Shown: piece after piece, positions 41,105 through 51,769 of the stretch
Layout: every line of letters starts with the position of its first letter
Position numbering within the stretch: the stretch's first letter is position 1
Position numbers and translations under genes: made by a program
Notes under the pieces: model-generated
Told to the model about the DNA's origin: nothing
What the model saw: only the letters and a program-made list of their open reading frames with translations
The model's database searches: none
DNA from: Halotalea alkalilenta DSM 17697
GTDB taxonomy: Bacteria; Pseudomonadota; Gammaproteobacteria; Pseudomonadales; Halomonadaceae
Assembly (NCBI RefSeq): GCF_000621205.1
Contig: NZ_JHYY01000025.1
Location: forward strand, 1-64,000
DNA length: 64,000 nt
Direction: 5' to 3'

Positions 41105-43480
41105 ATGTCCACCTGGATGATCGTGCTGGCTTCGCTACTACTGATCGCGATCGCACTACCCGCGCTGGTGCTCGGCGTCGCGCCGCTGCGCCGCCGCCTG
41201 GTGGTGCGCCCCGCCTTCGACGCCTTTCGCACCAGGATGCCGTCGATTTCGGCTACCGAGCGGGCGGCGCTCGAGGCTGGCACGGTGTGGTGGGAAGGCG
41301 AGCTGTTCGCTGGCGACCCCGACTGGAAGCGGCTGCACGACGTGCCTCTACCGATGCTCAGCGGGCCGGAGCGGCGCTTCATCGAGGACAAGGTCCCCGC
41401 GCTCTGCGCGCTGGTCGACGACTGGGAGGTCACTGCCGAGCGCCAAGACCTGCCACCGCAGGCGTGGGCGTACATCAAGCGCGAGGGCTTCCTCGGCATG
41501 ATCGTGCCCAGGCGCTACGGCGGGCTGGAGTTTTCCGCCTACGCCCACTCCGAAGTCGTCAGCCGCCTGTCGACTCGCAGCTCAGCGCTCGCGGTCAGCG
41601 TGATGGTGCCCAACTCGCTCGGCCCGGCGGAGCTGCTGCTGCATTACGGCACCGAGGCCCAGAAGGACCACTACCTGCCGCGCCTGGCGCGTGGCGACGA
41701 GATTCCCGCCTTCGCCCTGACCAGCCCGTGGGCCGGGTCGGATGCGGCCTCTATTCCCGACCATGGGGTGGTCTGCTGGGGAGAGTGGCAGGGCGAACGG
41801 GTGCTCGGAATGAAAGTCAGCTGGGACAAGCGCTACATCACCCTGGCGCCGGTGTGCACGCTGCTGGGGCTTGCCTTCCAGCTGCACGACCCGCAGCGCC
41901 TGCTCGGCGAGCAGGAAAACCTCGGCATCACCTGTGCGCTGGTGCCGCGGGATCATCCCGGGGTCGAGCTGGGGCGGCGCCATCGACCGCTCGACGCCAT
42001 GTTCATGAACGGCCCGACCCGGGGTAGCGAAGTATTCATGCCACTCGATTTCATCATCGGCGGGGCGCCGATGGCGGGCCAGGGCTGGCGGATGCTGATG
42101 GAGTGCCTCGCCGCCGGGCGGGCGATCTCGCTGCCCTCCGCCAATGCGGCGATGGCGCAGTTCACCGCCCGTACGGTGGGGGCGTATGCGCGGGTACGCA
42201 GCCAGTTCCGCACTCCTATCGGGCGCTTCGAAGGGGTCGAGGAGGCGTTGGCGCGCATCGCAGGGCTTACCTACACCGCCGACGCCGCGCGCAGCATGAC
42301 CGCGGGCGCAATCGACCTCGGCGAGCGCCCCGCGGTGGTCTCGGCGATCGTCAAGTACCACGTCACCGAGCTGACCCGCCAGGTGGTCAACGACGGCATG
42401 GACGTGATCGGCGGCAAGGGAATCTGCCTCGGGCCTTCGAACTTCCTCGGCCGCGCCTACCAGCAGCTGCCGATCGGGATCACCGTCGAGGGCGCCAATA
42501 TCCTCACCCGCAGCCTGATCATCTTCGGCCAGGGGGCGATCCGCTGCCATCCCCACATCCTCGACGAGATGAAGGCCGTCGAGGACGAAGACCGCGAGCG
42601 CGGCTACGCCGCTTTCGAAGTGGCCTTCGAGCGCCATCTCCGGCTGATCCTCGCCAACCTCGCGCGCAGCCTCGGCCGCGGCTTGAGCGGCGCCCGGCTG
42701 GTCAGGGTGCGCGCCGACGTCGCAAACGAAATGCTGCCCTACTATCGCCAGCTGTCACGCTTCTCCAGCGCCTTCTCGCTGCTCGCCGATGCCTCGATGA
42801 TCAGCCTCGGTGCCGCGCTCAAGCGACGCGAACGGCTCTCCTCGAGGCTGGGCGATGCGCTTTCGCAGCTCTACCTCGCCTCCTGCGTTCTCAAGCGTTT
42901 CGAAGACCAAGGACGCAACGCCGAGGACGCACCGCTGGCCCACTGGGCGCTGCAGGATGCGCTCTACAAGCTCGAGCGCGCGCTCGATGAAGCGCTCGCC
43001 AACTTTCCCAACCGCACACTCGCCGTCCTGCTGCGCCCGCTGGTGCTGCCTCTAGGTCGCCGCCGCCGTCCACCGTCGGACGCGCTCTCGCATCGCGCGG
43101 CCGCGCTGCTGCTCGCCCCAGGGGACGGCCGAGACCGGCTCACCGCCTGCTGCCACCTGCCCAACGATGAACACCAGGCCGTCGGCGCGCTCGAACAGGC
43201 ATTGGCGGCAGCGCTCGCCGCCGAGCCGGTGGAGGCGAAGCTGCGTGAGCTCGAACGCCGGGGCGTATTCGCCGGGCAGCCGCGCGCCAACGTTCGCGAC
43301 CTGCCCGGTCTGGCTTTCGAGCTCGGCCATCTCGACGCCGACGAGCATGCGCTGCTCGCGCGCCGGGACGAGCTGCGCGACAGGGCGATCCGGGTCGACG
43401 ACTTCGCCTTCGATCTCGCCCCCGAGCGCGCCGCGCCAGCGCCTGCGAGCACTGCCACCGCCCTTGCCGACGACGCCTGA
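41105..43480 (+). CDS. fadE: Acyl-CoA dehydrogenase FadE
   Basis: This 791-residue long-form acyl-CoA dehydrogenase carries out the first beta-oxidation step. An N-terminal hydrophobic helix (about 5-26) suggests membrane attachment. The acyl-CoA dehydrogenase core spans about 80-520, with FALTSPWAGSDAASIPD, YARVRSQFRTPIGRFEGVEEALA and GITVEGANILTRSLIIFGQGA. The C-terminal FadE-specific DUF1974 domain follows at about 520-780. Length is near E. coli FadE (814). Electrons would pass to ETF and the quinone pool. Confidence 0.95.
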   Translation: MSTWMIVLASLLLIAIALPALVLGVAPLRRRLVVRPAFDAFRTRMPSISATERAALEAGTVWWEGELFAGDPDWKRLHDVPLPMLSGPERRFIEDKVPALCALVDDWEVTAERQDLPPQAWAYIKREGFLGMIVPRRYGGLEFSAYAHSEVVSRLSTRSSALAVSVMVPNSLGPAELLLHYGTEAQKDHYLPRLARGDEIPAFALTSPWAGSDAASIPDHGVVCWGEWQGERVLGMKVSWDKRYITLAPVCTLLGLAFQLHDPQRLLGEQENLGITCALVPRDHPGVELGRRHRPLDAMFMNGPTRGSEVFMPLDFIIGGAPMAGQGWRMLMECLAAGRAISLPSANAAMAQFTARTVGAYARVRSQFRTPIGRFEGVEEALARIAGLTYTADAARSMTAGAIDLGERPAVVSAIVKYHVTELTRQVVNDGMDVIGGKGICLGPSNFLGRAYQQLPIGITVEGANILTRSLIIFGQGAIRCHPHILDEMKAVEDEDRERGYAAFEVAFERHLRLILANLARSLGRGLSGARLVRVRADVANEMLPYYRQLSRFSSAFSLLADASMISLGAALKRRERLSSRLGDALSQLYLASCVLKRFEDQGRNAEDAPLAHWALQDALYKLERALDEALANFPNRTLAVLLRPLVLPLGRRRRPPSDALSHRAAALLLAPGDGRDRLTACCHLPNDEHQAVGALEQALAAALAAEPVEAKLRELERRGVFAGQPRANVRDLPGLAFELGHLDADEHALLARRDELRDRAIRVDDFAFDLAPERAAPAPASTATALADDA

Positions 43481-43498
43481 AACGCCTGAGGAGAGACG

Positions 43499-44803
43499 AT
43501 GGAATTCGAACCGATCTACGTAGTCGATGGAGCCAGGACGCCGTTCCTGCGCGCCCGCAATGCGCCGGGTCCGTTCTCCGCCGCGGATCTCGCCGTCCAG
43601 GCAGGCAGGATGCTGCTCGCCCGCCACCCTGCGCTCGAGCACCGAATCGATGAGGTGATCATCGGCTGCGCCTCGCCCTCTGCCGACGAGGTCAACATCG
43701 CCCGGGTGATCGCTCTGCGTCTTGGCCTCGCCGAGCGCATTCCCGCCTGGACGGTGATGCGCAACTGCGCCTCGGGGATGCAGGCGCTGGACAGCGCGAT
43801 CGCCAATCTCCAGCGCGGTCGCGCCGAAGTGGTGCTGGCCGGCGGGGTGGACGCGCTGTCGCGGGCACCCGTTCTGTTCTCGGATGCGATGGTCAAGTGG
43901 CTCTCGCACTGGTATGCGGCCAAGGGCGTGGGCCAGCGGCTCGCGACGCTCAGGCGCTTGCGCCCGGCGCAGCTGGCCCCGGTGATCGGCCTGCTCAAGG
44001 GGCTCACCGACCCGGTGGTGGGGCTCTCGATGGGCCAGACCGCCGAGAACCTCGCCCACCGCTTCGGCATCGATCGTACCGCGATGGACCGCTACGCCGC
44101 GCGCAGCCACCGTCGCGTCCTCGAGGCGCGCACCCGCGCTGCCTTCGACGCTGAGACGGTGGCGCTGGTCAGCAGCGATGGTCGGATCCACGCCGAGGAC
44201 GACGGCGTGCGCGACGATTCGAGCGAAGAGCGCCTGGCCAAGCTGCGCCCGGTGTTCGACAAACCATGGGGCAACGTCACCGCCGGCAACAGCTCGCAGG
44301 TCACCGACGGTGCCGCGCTGCTGCTGCTGGCCTCGGAGCGGGCGGTGGAGCGCCTGGGGCTCGCGCCGCTCGGGCGGATCACCGACAGCCAGTGGGCCGG
44401 ACTCTCCCCCGAGCGGATGGGCCTCGGTCCGGTACAGGCGGCGACCCCCATCCTCGAGCGCCACGGCCTCGGGCTCAATGAGCTCGACCTGTGGGAGATC
44501 AACGAAGCCTTCGCCGCCCAGGTGCTGGCCTGCCAGGCCGCCTGGGAGGACCCGGACTACTGCGAGTCGGCCCTCGGCACGCCCGCCTGGGGCCGCCTCG
44601 ATGACGCCCGGCTCAACGTCGACGGCGGCGCGATCGCGATCGGCCACCCGGTCGGCGCTTCGGGTGCGCGAATCGTGCTCCACCTGCTCCATGCCCTCGC
44701 CGAACGGAACCTCTCACGCGGCATGGCATCGATCTGCATCGGCGGCGGCCAGGGCGGCGCGATGCTGGTGGAAAACCTCAAACGCACGGAGGTTGCGCGA
44801 TGA
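43499..44803 (+). CDS. fadI: Acetyl-CoA acyltransferase (thiolase)
   Basis: This 434-residue thiolase has the acyl-accepting C90 in MRNCASGMQ, H383 in IGHPVGASG and C413 in SICIGGGQGG, with NEAFA before them, so the active site is complete. Its length and its position before the multifunctional gene favour FadI over the shorter FadA (about 390). It cleaves 3-ketoacyl-CoA in the last beta-oxidation step. Its stop overlaps the next start (ATGA). Confidence 0.92.
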   Translation: MEFEPIYVVDGARTPFLRARNAPGPFSAADLAVQAGRMLLARHPALEHRIDEVIIGCASPSADEVNIARVIALRLGLAERIPAWTVMRNCASGMQALDSAIANLQRGRAEVVLAGGVDALSRAPVLFSDAMVKWLSHWYAAKGVGQRLATLRRLRPAQLAPVIGLLKGLTDPVVGLSMGQTAENLAHRFGIDRTAMDRYAARSHRRVLEARTRAAFDAETVALVSSDGRIHAEDDGVRDDSSEERLAKLRPVFDKPWGNVTAGNSSQVTDGAALLLLASERAVERLGLAPLGRITDSQWAGLSPERMGLGPVQAATPILERHGLGLNELDLWEINEAFAAQVLACQAAWEDPDYCESALGTPAWGRLDDARLNVDGGAIAIGHPVGASGARIVLHLLHALAERNLSRGMASICIGGGQGGAMLVENLKRTEVAR

Positions 44804-46764
44804 ACGCGATCGAACGCGGCGACTGGCGGCTCGAGCGCGACGCCGATGACCTGGTCTGGCTGACCCTCGACTGCCCCGACCGAGCGGTCAATACGCTCTC
44901 CCAGAGCGTGCTCGCCCAGCTCGACGCGACCCTCGATGCGCTGGATGCATCGAAGCCCAAGGGGCTGGTGATCCGCTCGGGAAAATCCACCGGGTTCATC
45001 GTCGGTGCCGACATCGGGGAGTTCGCGGCGCTCGAGAGCGCCGACCAGGCACAGCGGATCATCGAGCGCGGCTGGCGTCTGTTCGAGCGGATCAGCGCGC
45101 TGCGCTATCCGACGCTTGCGCTGATCGACGGCCACTGCCTCGGCGGCGGGCTCGAACTGGCGCTCGCCTGCCGCTACCGGCTGGCGGTCGATCGTCCCAG
45201 TGCGCGGCTCGGCCTGCCCGAGGTAATGCTCGGGATATTCCCCGGCTGGGGTGGGGTCAAGCGCCTGCCCCGGCTGATCGGCGCCCCCGAAGCCCTGGCG
45301 ATGATGCTGAGCGGGCGCACGGTTGATCCCCGCCGCGCCGAGCGGCTGGGCCTGGTCGATGCGCGGGTTCCCGAACGCATCGCCGAGCACGCCGCCGCGC
45401 AGCTCGTCCGCTCGGGGCGCCCAGCCGCGCGAGCCGGCCACCTCCTGCGCCTGCTCGAAAGCGCGCCGTTCAGGCAATTGGTCGCAGCCAAGGCGCGGCG
45501 CGACGTCGAGGCCAAGGACCCCGACCGCCACTATCCAGCGCCGCGCACGATTCTCGAACTGTGGGAGCGCCACGACGGCGATCCACTGATCGAGCCAACG
45601 CTGGTCGGGCGCCTGTTCGGCTCCGCGGTGGCGGCCAACCTGATCCGCGTCTTCCATCTCCAGGAGCGGCTCAAGGGCTTCGCCCGCCAGGGCGACGCCC
45701 GGGATATCCGCGACGTCCACGTGGTCGGTGCCGGGGTGATGGGCGGCGACATCGCCGCCTGGTGCGCGCTGAAGGGTTTCCGGGTCACCCTCCAGGACCA
45801 GCAGATCGAGCGCATCGCACCGGCGATAGCTCGCGCCGCCAAGCTCTATGGCCGACGTTTGAAGCGCGATCACCGCGCGATTCGCGACGCCATGGACCGC
45901 CTGATCCCCGACCCCGATGGTGCGGGCGTCGCCCGCGCCGACCTGGTGATCGAAGCGATCGGCGAGACGCTGGAGGCCAAGCGCGATCTCTATCGTGCGC
46001 TCGAGCCCCTGATCAAACCAGGCGCCCTGCTCGCCACCAATACCTCGAGTCTCGATCTCACCGCGCTGCGTGAAGGGCTGAGCGAGCCCGAACGCCTGGT
46101 GGGCATCCATTTCTTCAATCCGGTGGCGAAGATGCCATTGGTCGAGGTGATCCATGCCGGAGACGGCGCCAGCGACGAGACGAGGCGCGCCTGCGCCTTC
46201 GTCGGCGCCCTCGACAAGCTGCCGCTGCCAGTGAGGAGCACGCCGGGCTTTCTGGTCAACGCGGTGCTCGCGCCCTACCTGCTCGAGGCGATGCGAGTCC
46301 ACGACGAGGGGGTCGCCGCCGAGATCATCGACGCGGCGATGGTCGCCTTCGGCATGCCGATGGGGCCGCTGGAACTGGCCGATACCGTCGGCCTCGACAT
46401 CGTTCGCGACGCAGGCCGCGGGCTCACCGATGGCGCCGCCGCGCCGCGCTGTCTCGAACAGCACCTGGCGCAGGGGCAATTGGGCAAGAAGAGCGGACGG
46501 GGCTTCTATAGCTGGCAGGACGGCAAACCCGCCAAGGGCAAGCCTGATGACGCGCCCGACGGGCTCGCGCTGCGCATCGTTCGCCCCTTGATAGAGCGCA
46601 CCCGCGCCCAGCTCGCCGCCGGCATAGTCGAGGATGCGGACCTGGCCGATGCCGGGGTGATCTTCGGTACCGGCTATGCGCCATTCAGCGGCGGGCCGTT
46701 GAGCGACGAGCGATTGGCACCGAGCGCCACCGGCGCCGGTGCGACGATGAGAGATGACCGATAG
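44800..46764 (+). CDS. fadJ: Multifunctional enoyl-CoA hydratase/3-hydroxyacyl-CoA dehydrogenase
   Basis: This 654-residue protein has an N-terminal crotonase domain (about 10-190). Its oxyanion loop is GADIGEF, and its two catalytic glutamates lie in GHCLGGGLELALACRYR and GLPEVMLGIFPG. A Rossmann 3-hydroxyacyl-CoA dehydrogenase domain (VVGAGVMGGDIA near 310) follows, with catalytic His in IHFFNPVAKMPLVE, and C-terminal dehydrogenase domains complete it. It is 60-75 residues shorter than E. coli FadJ/FadB, mostly at the C-terminus. FadJ is preferred to FadB because of the fadI-fadJ order; the symbol is provisional. Confidence 0.9.
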   Translation: MNAIERGDWRLERDADDLVWLTLDCPDRAVNTLSQSVLAQLDATLDALDASKPKGLVIRSGKSTGFIVGADIGEFAALESADQAQRIIERGWRLFERISALRYPTLALIDGHCLGGGLELALACRYRLAVDRPSARLGLPEVMLGIFPGWGGVKRLPRLIGAPEALAMMLSGRTVDPRRAERLGLVDARVPERIAEHAAAQLVRSGRPAARAGHLLRLLESAPFRQLVAAKARRDVEAKDPDRHYPAPRTILELWERHDGDPLIEPTLVGRLFGSAVAANLIRVFHLQERLKGFARQGDARDIRDVHVVGAGVMGGDIAAWCALKGFRVTLQDQQIERIAPAIARAAKLYGRRLKRDHRAIRDAMDRLIPDPDGAGVARADLVIEAIGETLEAKRDLYRALEPLIKPGALLATNTSSLDLTALREGLSEPERLVGIHFFNPVAKMPLVEVIHAGDGASDETRRACAFVGALDKLPLPVRSTPGFLVNAVLAPYLLEAMRVHDEGVAAEIIDAAMVAFGMPMGPLELADTVGLDIVRDAGRGLTDGAAAPRCLEQHLAQGQLGKKSGRGFYSWQDGKPAKGKPDDAPDGLALRIVRPLIERTRAQLAAGIVEDADLADAGVIFGTGYAPFSGGPLSDERLAPSATGAGATMRDDR

Positions 46765-46783
46765 GCATGCGAGGAGCGCGACG

Positions 46784-48490
46784 ATGAACACACCCTGGCT
46801 CGAAAGCTACCCTCCCGGCGTACCGGCCGAGATCGACGTCACCCGCTTCGACTCGCTGGTCGACATGTTCGATCAGGCCTGCGAGCGCTACGCCCCTCGC
46901 CAGGCCTACGTCTGCATGGGCACGGCCATCGACTATCGTCGCCTTTCGGCACTCTCGAACGACTTCGCCGCCTGGCTGCAAGCGCATGGCATGGGCAAGG
47001 GCGACCGGATCGCGCTGATGATGCCCAACCTTTTGCAGTATCCGGTGGTGCTGTTCGGTGCGCTTCGCGCAGGCTGCGTGGTGGTCAACTGCAACCCGCT
47101 CTACACCACCGATGAACTCGAGCACAAGCTGGTCGACGCCGAAGCGCGGATGATCGTGATCGCCGAGAACTTCGCCCATACGCTGGACAAGGCCGGCTCG
47201 CTGTCGCGCCTGGACGAAGTGATCGTCACCCGGCTGGGCGAGCTGCTCGGCCCGGTCAAGGGCCGGCTGGTGGACTTCACCGTGCGCCGGGTGAAGAAAC
47301 TGGTGCCGGCCTGGCAGCTGCCCGGCCATCGCCGGCTCGACGAGGTACTCGCCGAAGGCAGGCGCCATAGGTTCACCCCGGTGACGCTCGGCCAGGACGA
47401 CCTCGCTTGCCTGCAGTACACAGGCGGCACCACCGGTGTCGCCAAGGGTGCGATGCTCAGCCACGGCAATCTGATCGCCAACGTAGTGCAGGCGAGCGCA
47501 TGGGTGCGCGGCGGCGTGCGCGAGGGCGCAGAGCTGATGGTCACTGCGCTGCCGCTCTATCACATCTTCGCCCTGACCGCGAACTGCCTGGTATTCCTGC
47601 ACCTGGGCGCGACCAACCTGCTGATCACCAACCCACGCGACATCCCGACCTTCGTCAAGACCTTGAAACGCTATCCGTTCAGCTGCATGACCGGGGTCAA
47701 CACCCTGTTCAATGCGCTGCTCAACCATCCCGACTTCGCACGCCTGGACTTTTCCCACCTGAAAGTGGTGCTCGGCGGTGGGATGGCCGTGCAGGGCAGC
47801 GTCGCCGAGCGCTGGCAACAGGTCACCGGCAAGCCGATCACCCAGGCCTATGGACTCACCGAGACCTCACCCGCGGTGACGATCAATCCGATCGTCGAGC
47901 CGCCGCTGCCGTTCAGTGGCTCGATCGGCCTGCCGATCCCATCCACCGAGGTACGGATCCGCAACGAACAGGGGGAGGATCTCGGTATCGACCAGGTCGG
48001 CGAACTCTGCGTGCGTGGTCCCCAGGTGATCTCGGGCTACTGGAAGCATCCCGAGGAGCAGGCCCATGCGTTCTTCTCCGACGGTTTCCTGCGCACCGGC
48101 GACATCGCGCGGATGGATGCCAAGGGATTTTTCTTCCTGGTCGAGCGCAAGAAGGACATGATCCTGGTCTCGGGCTTCAACGTTTACCCCAACGAAGTGG
48201 AAGAGGTCGCGACCCGCCATCCCGGGGTCAGCGAGGCGGCGGCGGTGGGCGTTGCCGACGAGCTTTCCGGCGAGCGGGTCAAGCTGTTCGTGATCCGGCG
48301 CGATCCCGATCTCACCCAAGAGATGCTGATCGAGCACTGCCGCCAGCATCTCTCGGGCTACAAGGTGCCGCGGCAGATCGAATTCCGCGACGATTTGCCG
48401 CGCACCAACGTCGGCAAGATCCTGCGTCGCGAACTGCGCTCCCCTCCCTCGTCGTCGGCCGCCGCGGTGGAGGAGAAGATCCCCGATTGA
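46784..48490 (+). CDS. fadD: Long-chain fatty-acid--CoA ligase
   Basis: This 568-residue adenylate-forming enzyme activates fatty acids to acyl-CoA. The P-loop-like motif YTGGTTGVAKGAMLSH is near residue 211, and QAYGLTETSPAVTINP (A5) follows. Further motifs are LRTGDIARMDAKGFFFLVERKKDMILVSGFNVYPNEVEE (A7-A8) and the catalytic lysine region PRTNVGKILRRELR (A10). The ATG at 46784 has GAGGAG at 7 nt; an in-frame ATG at 46754 would overlap the previous gene. It ends the tetR-fadE-fadI-fadJ-fadD cluster. Confidence 0.93.
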   Translation: MNTPWLESYPPGVPAEIDVTRFDSLVDMFDQACERYAPRQAYVCMGTAIDYRRLSALSNDFAAWLQAHGMGKGDRIALMMPNLLQYPVVLFGALRAGCVVVNCNPLYTTDELEHKLVDAEARMIVIAENFAHTLDKAGSLSRLDEVIVTRLGELLGPVKGRLVDFTVRRVKKLVPAWQLPGHRRLDEVLAEGRRHRFTPVTLGQDDLACLQYTGGTTGVAKGAMLSHGNLIANVVQASAWVRGGVREGAELMVTALPLYHIFALTANCLVFLHLGATNLLITNPRDIPTFVKTLKRYPFSCMTGVNTLFNALLNHPDFARLDFSHLKVVLGGGMAVQGSVAERWQQVTGKPITQAYGLTETSPAVTINPIVEPPLPFSGSIGLPIPSTEVRIRNEQGEDLGIDQVGELCVRGPQVISGYWKHPEEQAHAFFSDGFLRTGDIARMDAKGFFFLVERKKDMILVSGFNVYPNEVEEVATRHPGVSEAAAVGVADELSGERVKLFVIRRDPDLTQEMLIEHCRQHLSGYKVPRQIEFRDDLPRTNVGKILRRELRSPPSSSAAAVEEKIPD

Positions 48491-48596
48491 GCCCGAATGA
48501 GGCGATCGCCGATCGCAGACCGTCCGCCGCGACGAAAGACAAGCCCGGCCCACGGCGCTACACTTCCCCCCTTGCGATGCGCCCCCAGTGGGCGTG

Positions 48597-48621
48597 CGGC
48601 CTTGGCGCTGCGCCAAGGCCG
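48597..48621 (+). terminator. Hairpin after the fad operon
   Basis: An 11-bp stem CGGCCTTGGCG-CTG-CGCCAAGGCCG lies about 107 bp past fadD and 77 bp before ubiE. There is no T-run, so it could be a weak terminator or ubiE leader structure. Confidence 0.4.
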
Positions 48622-48697
48622 GCGACGCCTTCGCTCGCCGATTGATACTCAACGCCGTCGGGGCCACCCCCGACTCGCTACGCCATAGGGGAAGGGC

Positions 48698-49444
48698 ATG
48701 GAGAAACGCACCACTGATTTCGGCTTCCAGGACGTTCCCATCGAGGAGAAAGCCGGTCGGGTCGCCGACGTCTTCCACTCGGTCGCCCGCCGCTACGACG
48801 TGATGAACGACCTGATGTCGATGGGCATCCATCGCCTGTGGAAGCGCGTCACCCTGGAACGCTCCGGCGTGCGCCGGGGCAACAGCGTGCTCGACATCGC
48901 CGGCGGCACCGGCGATCTGACCAAGAAGTTCGCCAGCCGCGTAGGCCCCACCGGGCGCGTGGTGCTCGCCGACATCAACGCCTCGATGCTCAACGTCGGC
49001 CGCGACAAGCTGATCGACGAAGGCATCGGCCACCAGGTCGAGTACGTGCAGGCCAATGCGGAAGCGCTGCCGTTTCCCGACAATACCTTCGACTGCATCA
49101 CCATCGCCTTCGGCCTGCGCAACGTCACCGACAAGGACAAGGCGCTGCGCTCGATGACCCGGGTGCTGAAGCCGGGCGGACGGCTCCTGGTACTGGAGTT
49201 CTCCAAGCCGACCAACGCACTGTTCGAGAAGGTCTACGACCAGTACTCGTTCCAGGTGCTGCCGCGCATCGGCAAGCTGGTCGCCAACGATGCCGACTCC
49301 TATCGCTATCTGGCCGAGTCGATCCGCATGCACCCCGACCAGGAGACGCTCAAGGCGATGATGGAAGCGGCCGGGCTGGACCGGGTCGAGTACACCAACA
49401 TGACCGCCGGCGTCGTCGCCCTGCACCGCGGCGTCAAGCTTTGA
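48698..49444 (+). CDS. ubiE: Demethylubiquinone/demethylmenaquinone C-methyltransferase
   Basis: This 248-residue class I SAM-dependent methyltransferase has the UbiE family start [22 protein letters not shown]. The SAM-binding motif is [15 protein letters not shown], with UbiE signatures [17 protein letters not shown] and [30 protein letters not shown]. It methylates the ubiquinone (and menaquinone) ring. It begins the conserved ubiE-ubiJ-ubiB run. Confidence 0.97.
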   Translation: MEKRTTDFGFQDVPIEEKAGRVADVFHSVARRYDVMNDLMSMGIHRLWKRVTLERSGVRRGNSVLDIAGGTGDLTKKFASRVGPTGRVVLADINASMLNVGRDKLIDEGIGHQVEYVQANAEALPFPDNTFDCITIAFGLRNVTDKDKALRSMTRVLKPGGRLLVLEFSKPTNALFEKVYDQYSFQVLPRIGKLVANDADSYRYLAESIRMHPDQETLKAMMEAAGLDRVEYTNMTAGVVALHRGVKL

Positions 49445-49496
49445 GCCGCGCCTCTCGGCCGTCCCGCACGTTTTCCATTTCGCCGACGAGAACCCG

Positions 49497-50147
49497 ATGA
49501 CGCTGCTCGCTCCCTTCGCGCTCGCCTGCATCGAGACCACCCTGAACCGGCTGCTGGATCGTGACCCGGCAGCCGCCCCACGGCTGGGTGCGCTCGATGG
49601 CCGGCGCGTGCTGCTGCGCCTGGAGCGGCCTTCGCTGCTGCTGCTGGTCCATATCCAGCGCGATGGCCTGAACCTCGCCCAGCTGGTCGACGCCGAGGAA
49701 GGAGACGCCGATGCGGTGGTCGAGCTCGACCTCGACGCGCTCGGTGCGCTGGCCGTGGGCGAGTCGGTCGACAAGCTGATGTTCGAAGGGCGACTGGCGG
49801 TGCGCGGCGATATCCAGCTGCTTCACCAGGTCCGCACCCTGCTGCTCGATCTCGACGTCGACTGGGAGGGCGGACTCGCCGAACTGGTCGGTGAGACGCC
49901 TGCCCAAGCGCTGGCGCTCGGCATCCGCCGGCTGGCGGCGTTCGGCGTGCGCAGCGGCCGCGAGCTGCGGGAGGACCTGCGCGAGTACGCGTTCGAGGAG
50001 GGGCGGCTGCTCGCTGGCCGCGACCAGCTCGCCGTGGCCCGGGAGCAGCTGACCCTGCTCGAGATCAGCATCGATCGCCTCCAGGCACGCTTGGCTCGAA
50101 TCGAACGGCTCCTCGATGAGCGTCATGGCGGGGGGAGCGCGTGCTGA
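49497..50147 (+). CDS. ubiJ: Ubiquinone biosynthesis accessory factor UbiJ
   Basis: This 216-residue protein has an SCP2-like lipid-binding domain (about 15-110) followed by a C-terminal coiled coil (about 165-205, [19 protein letters not shown]). With UbiK it scaffolds the cytosolic Ubi complex that handles octaprenylphenol intermediates. Sequence conservation is low, as usual, and gene position between ubiE and ubiB settles identity. It overlaps ubiB by 7 bp. Confidence 0.9.
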   Translation: MTLLAPFALACIETTLNRLLDRDPAAAPRLGALDGRRVLLRLERPSLLLLVHIQRDGLNLAQLVDAEEGDADAVVELDLDALGALAVGESVDKLMFEGRLAVRGDIQLLHQVRTLLLDLDVDWEGGLAELVGETPAQALALGIRRLAAFGVRSGRELREDLREYAFEEGRLLAGRDQLAVAREQLTLLEISIDRLQARLARIERLLDERHGGGSAC

Positions 50148-51769
50148 AACTCTGGCGTCTGGTCCGTATCCTCTGGGTGATCGCGCGGTTTCGACTCGAT
50201 GGGCTGGTACCGGTCGAGCGCCTGCCGGCGAGCGCGCGCTTCGTCTTTCGGCTGATGCCGCTGTGGCTGTTCCCGAGGGGCAGCGAGAGCCGCGGCGCGC
50301 GGTTGAGACTGGCCCTGGAGACGCTGGGGCCGATCTACGTCAAGTTCGGCCAGATGCTCTCGACCCGTCGCGACCTGCTGCCCCCGGACATCGCGCTCGA
50401 GCTGAAGAAACTGCAGGACCAGGTGCCGCCGTTTCCGAGCGAACTCGCCCGGGCCACGGTCGAGAGCGAGCTCGGCGCCAGCGTCGAGACGCTGTTCGCC
50501 AAGTTCGATCCTACCCCGCTGGCGTCCGCCTCGATCGCCCAGGTCCATGCGGCGACCCTGCACGATGGCGCCGAGGTGGTGGTCAAGATCATCCGGCCTG
50601 GAATCGACAGGGTGATGCGCAGCGACATCGACCTGATGTTCACCTTCGCCCGCCTGCTGATGCTGGTGCCGGAGATGCGCCGGCTGCGCCCGGTCGAAGT
50701 GGTCGACGACTACCGCGCATCGCTGTTCGACGAGCTCGACCTGCACAAGGAAGCCGCCAACACCTCGCAGTTGAAGCGCAACTTCAAGCACTCGCCGCTG
50801 CTCTACGTGCCTGCGATCCACTGGAGCATGACCCGGCGCAGCGTGATGGTACAAGAGCGTATCTACGGCATCCCGGTCGCCGATGTCGAGGCCCTGCGCG
50901 AAGCCGGGGTCGACCTGCGCAAGCTCGCCGAACGCGGGGTGGAGATCTTCTTCACCCAGGTGTTCCGCGACAACTTCTTCCATGCCGACATGCACCCGGG
51001 CAACATCTTCGTCTCCCGCGAGACACCCGAGGACCCGCGCTACATCGCGATCGACTGCGGCATCGTCGGCAGCCTCACCCGCGAAGACCAGGACTACCTG
51101 GCCCGCAACATCCTCGCCTTCTTCCACCAGGACTACTACGAAGTCGCCACCTTGCACATCGAGTCGGGCTGGGTCGGCGAAGGTACCCGGGCCAATGAGT
51201 TCGCCGCCGCGGTGCGCGCGGTGTGCGAGCCGCTGCTGGAAAAGCCGCTCAAGGACATCTCCTTCGGCCAGGCGCTGCTCGGGCTGTTCCAGACCGCGCA
51301 GCGATTCAACATGGAAGTCCAGCCGCAGTTGGTGCTGCTGCAGAAGACCTTGCTCAACATCGAGGGCCTCGGCCGCACGCTCTACCCCGAACTCGACCTG
51401 TGGCACACCGCCAAACCCTATCTTGAGAACTGGATGAAGGAGCGCGCGGGACCGCGGGGCTTCTGGGAGTCGCTCAAACGCCAAGCGCCGGACCTGGCCT
51501 ATCGGCTACCTGAGCTGCCGGTGCTCGCGCACCAGGTGATGCGCCGCTCGGAAGCCGAAGAGCGCCAGCGCCGCCAGCAGAGCGAGACGATGGGCACGCT
51601 GCAGCGCAGCCTGCGCGGCTTCAGGCGCCGCTCTCGCCAGGTGCGCGCGGGCCTGCTGCTGGTGGCCGGCGCGGTCTTCTGGCAGCCGCTGTGGGGCTGG
51701 GCGTCGCAGCAGCACTGGGGCGTGCTGGTGGCCAGCGGTGTCGGTCTGCTGCTGATCCTTTGGCGCTGA
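50141..51769 (+). CDS. ubiB: Ubiquinone biosynthesis protein kinase-like UbiB
   Basis: This 542-residue ABC1/ADCK-family atypical kinase has the family KxGQ motif ([17 protein letters not shown]) and the Ala-rich nucleotide loop [11 protein letters not shown]. The catalytic segment is [12 protein letters not shown] and the metal-binding part is [10 protein letters not shown]. Two C-terminal membrane helices (about 495-540) anchor it. It starts with GTG inside the end of ubiJ, suggesting coupling. Its role in ubiquinone synthesis is probably lipid extraction powered by ATP. Confidence 0.96.
   Translation: MLKLWRLVRILWVIARFRLDGLVPVERLPASARFVFRLMPLWLFPRGSESRGARLRLALETLGPIYVKFGQMLSTRRDLLPPDIALELKKLQDQVPPFPSELARATVESELGASVETLFAKFDPTPLASASIAQVHAATLHDGAEVVVKIIRPGIDRVMRSDIDLMFTFARLLMLVPEMRRLRPVEVVDDYRASLFDELDLHKEAANTSQLKRNFKHSPLLYVPAIHWSMTRRSVMVQERIYGIPVADVEALREAGVDLRKLAERGVEIFFTQVFRDNFFHADMHPGNIFVSRETPEDPRYIAIDCGIVGSLTREDQDYLARNILAFFHQDYYEVATLHIESGWVGEGTRANEFAAAVRAVCEPLLEKPLKDISFGQALLGLFQTAQRFNMEVQPQLVLLQKTLLNIEGLGRTLYPELDLWHTAKPYLENWMKERAGPRGFWESLKRQAPDLAYRLPELPVLAHQVMRRSEAEERQRRQQSETMGTLQRSLRGFRRRSRQVRAGLLLVAGAVFWQPLWGWASQQHWGVLVASGVGLLLILWR

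Noticed and set aside
44557-46791. Minus-strand open frame of 744 codons opposite the thiolase/fadJ-like genes
   Set aside because: It is a shadow frame over genes with complete catalytic motifs; no homology is visible.
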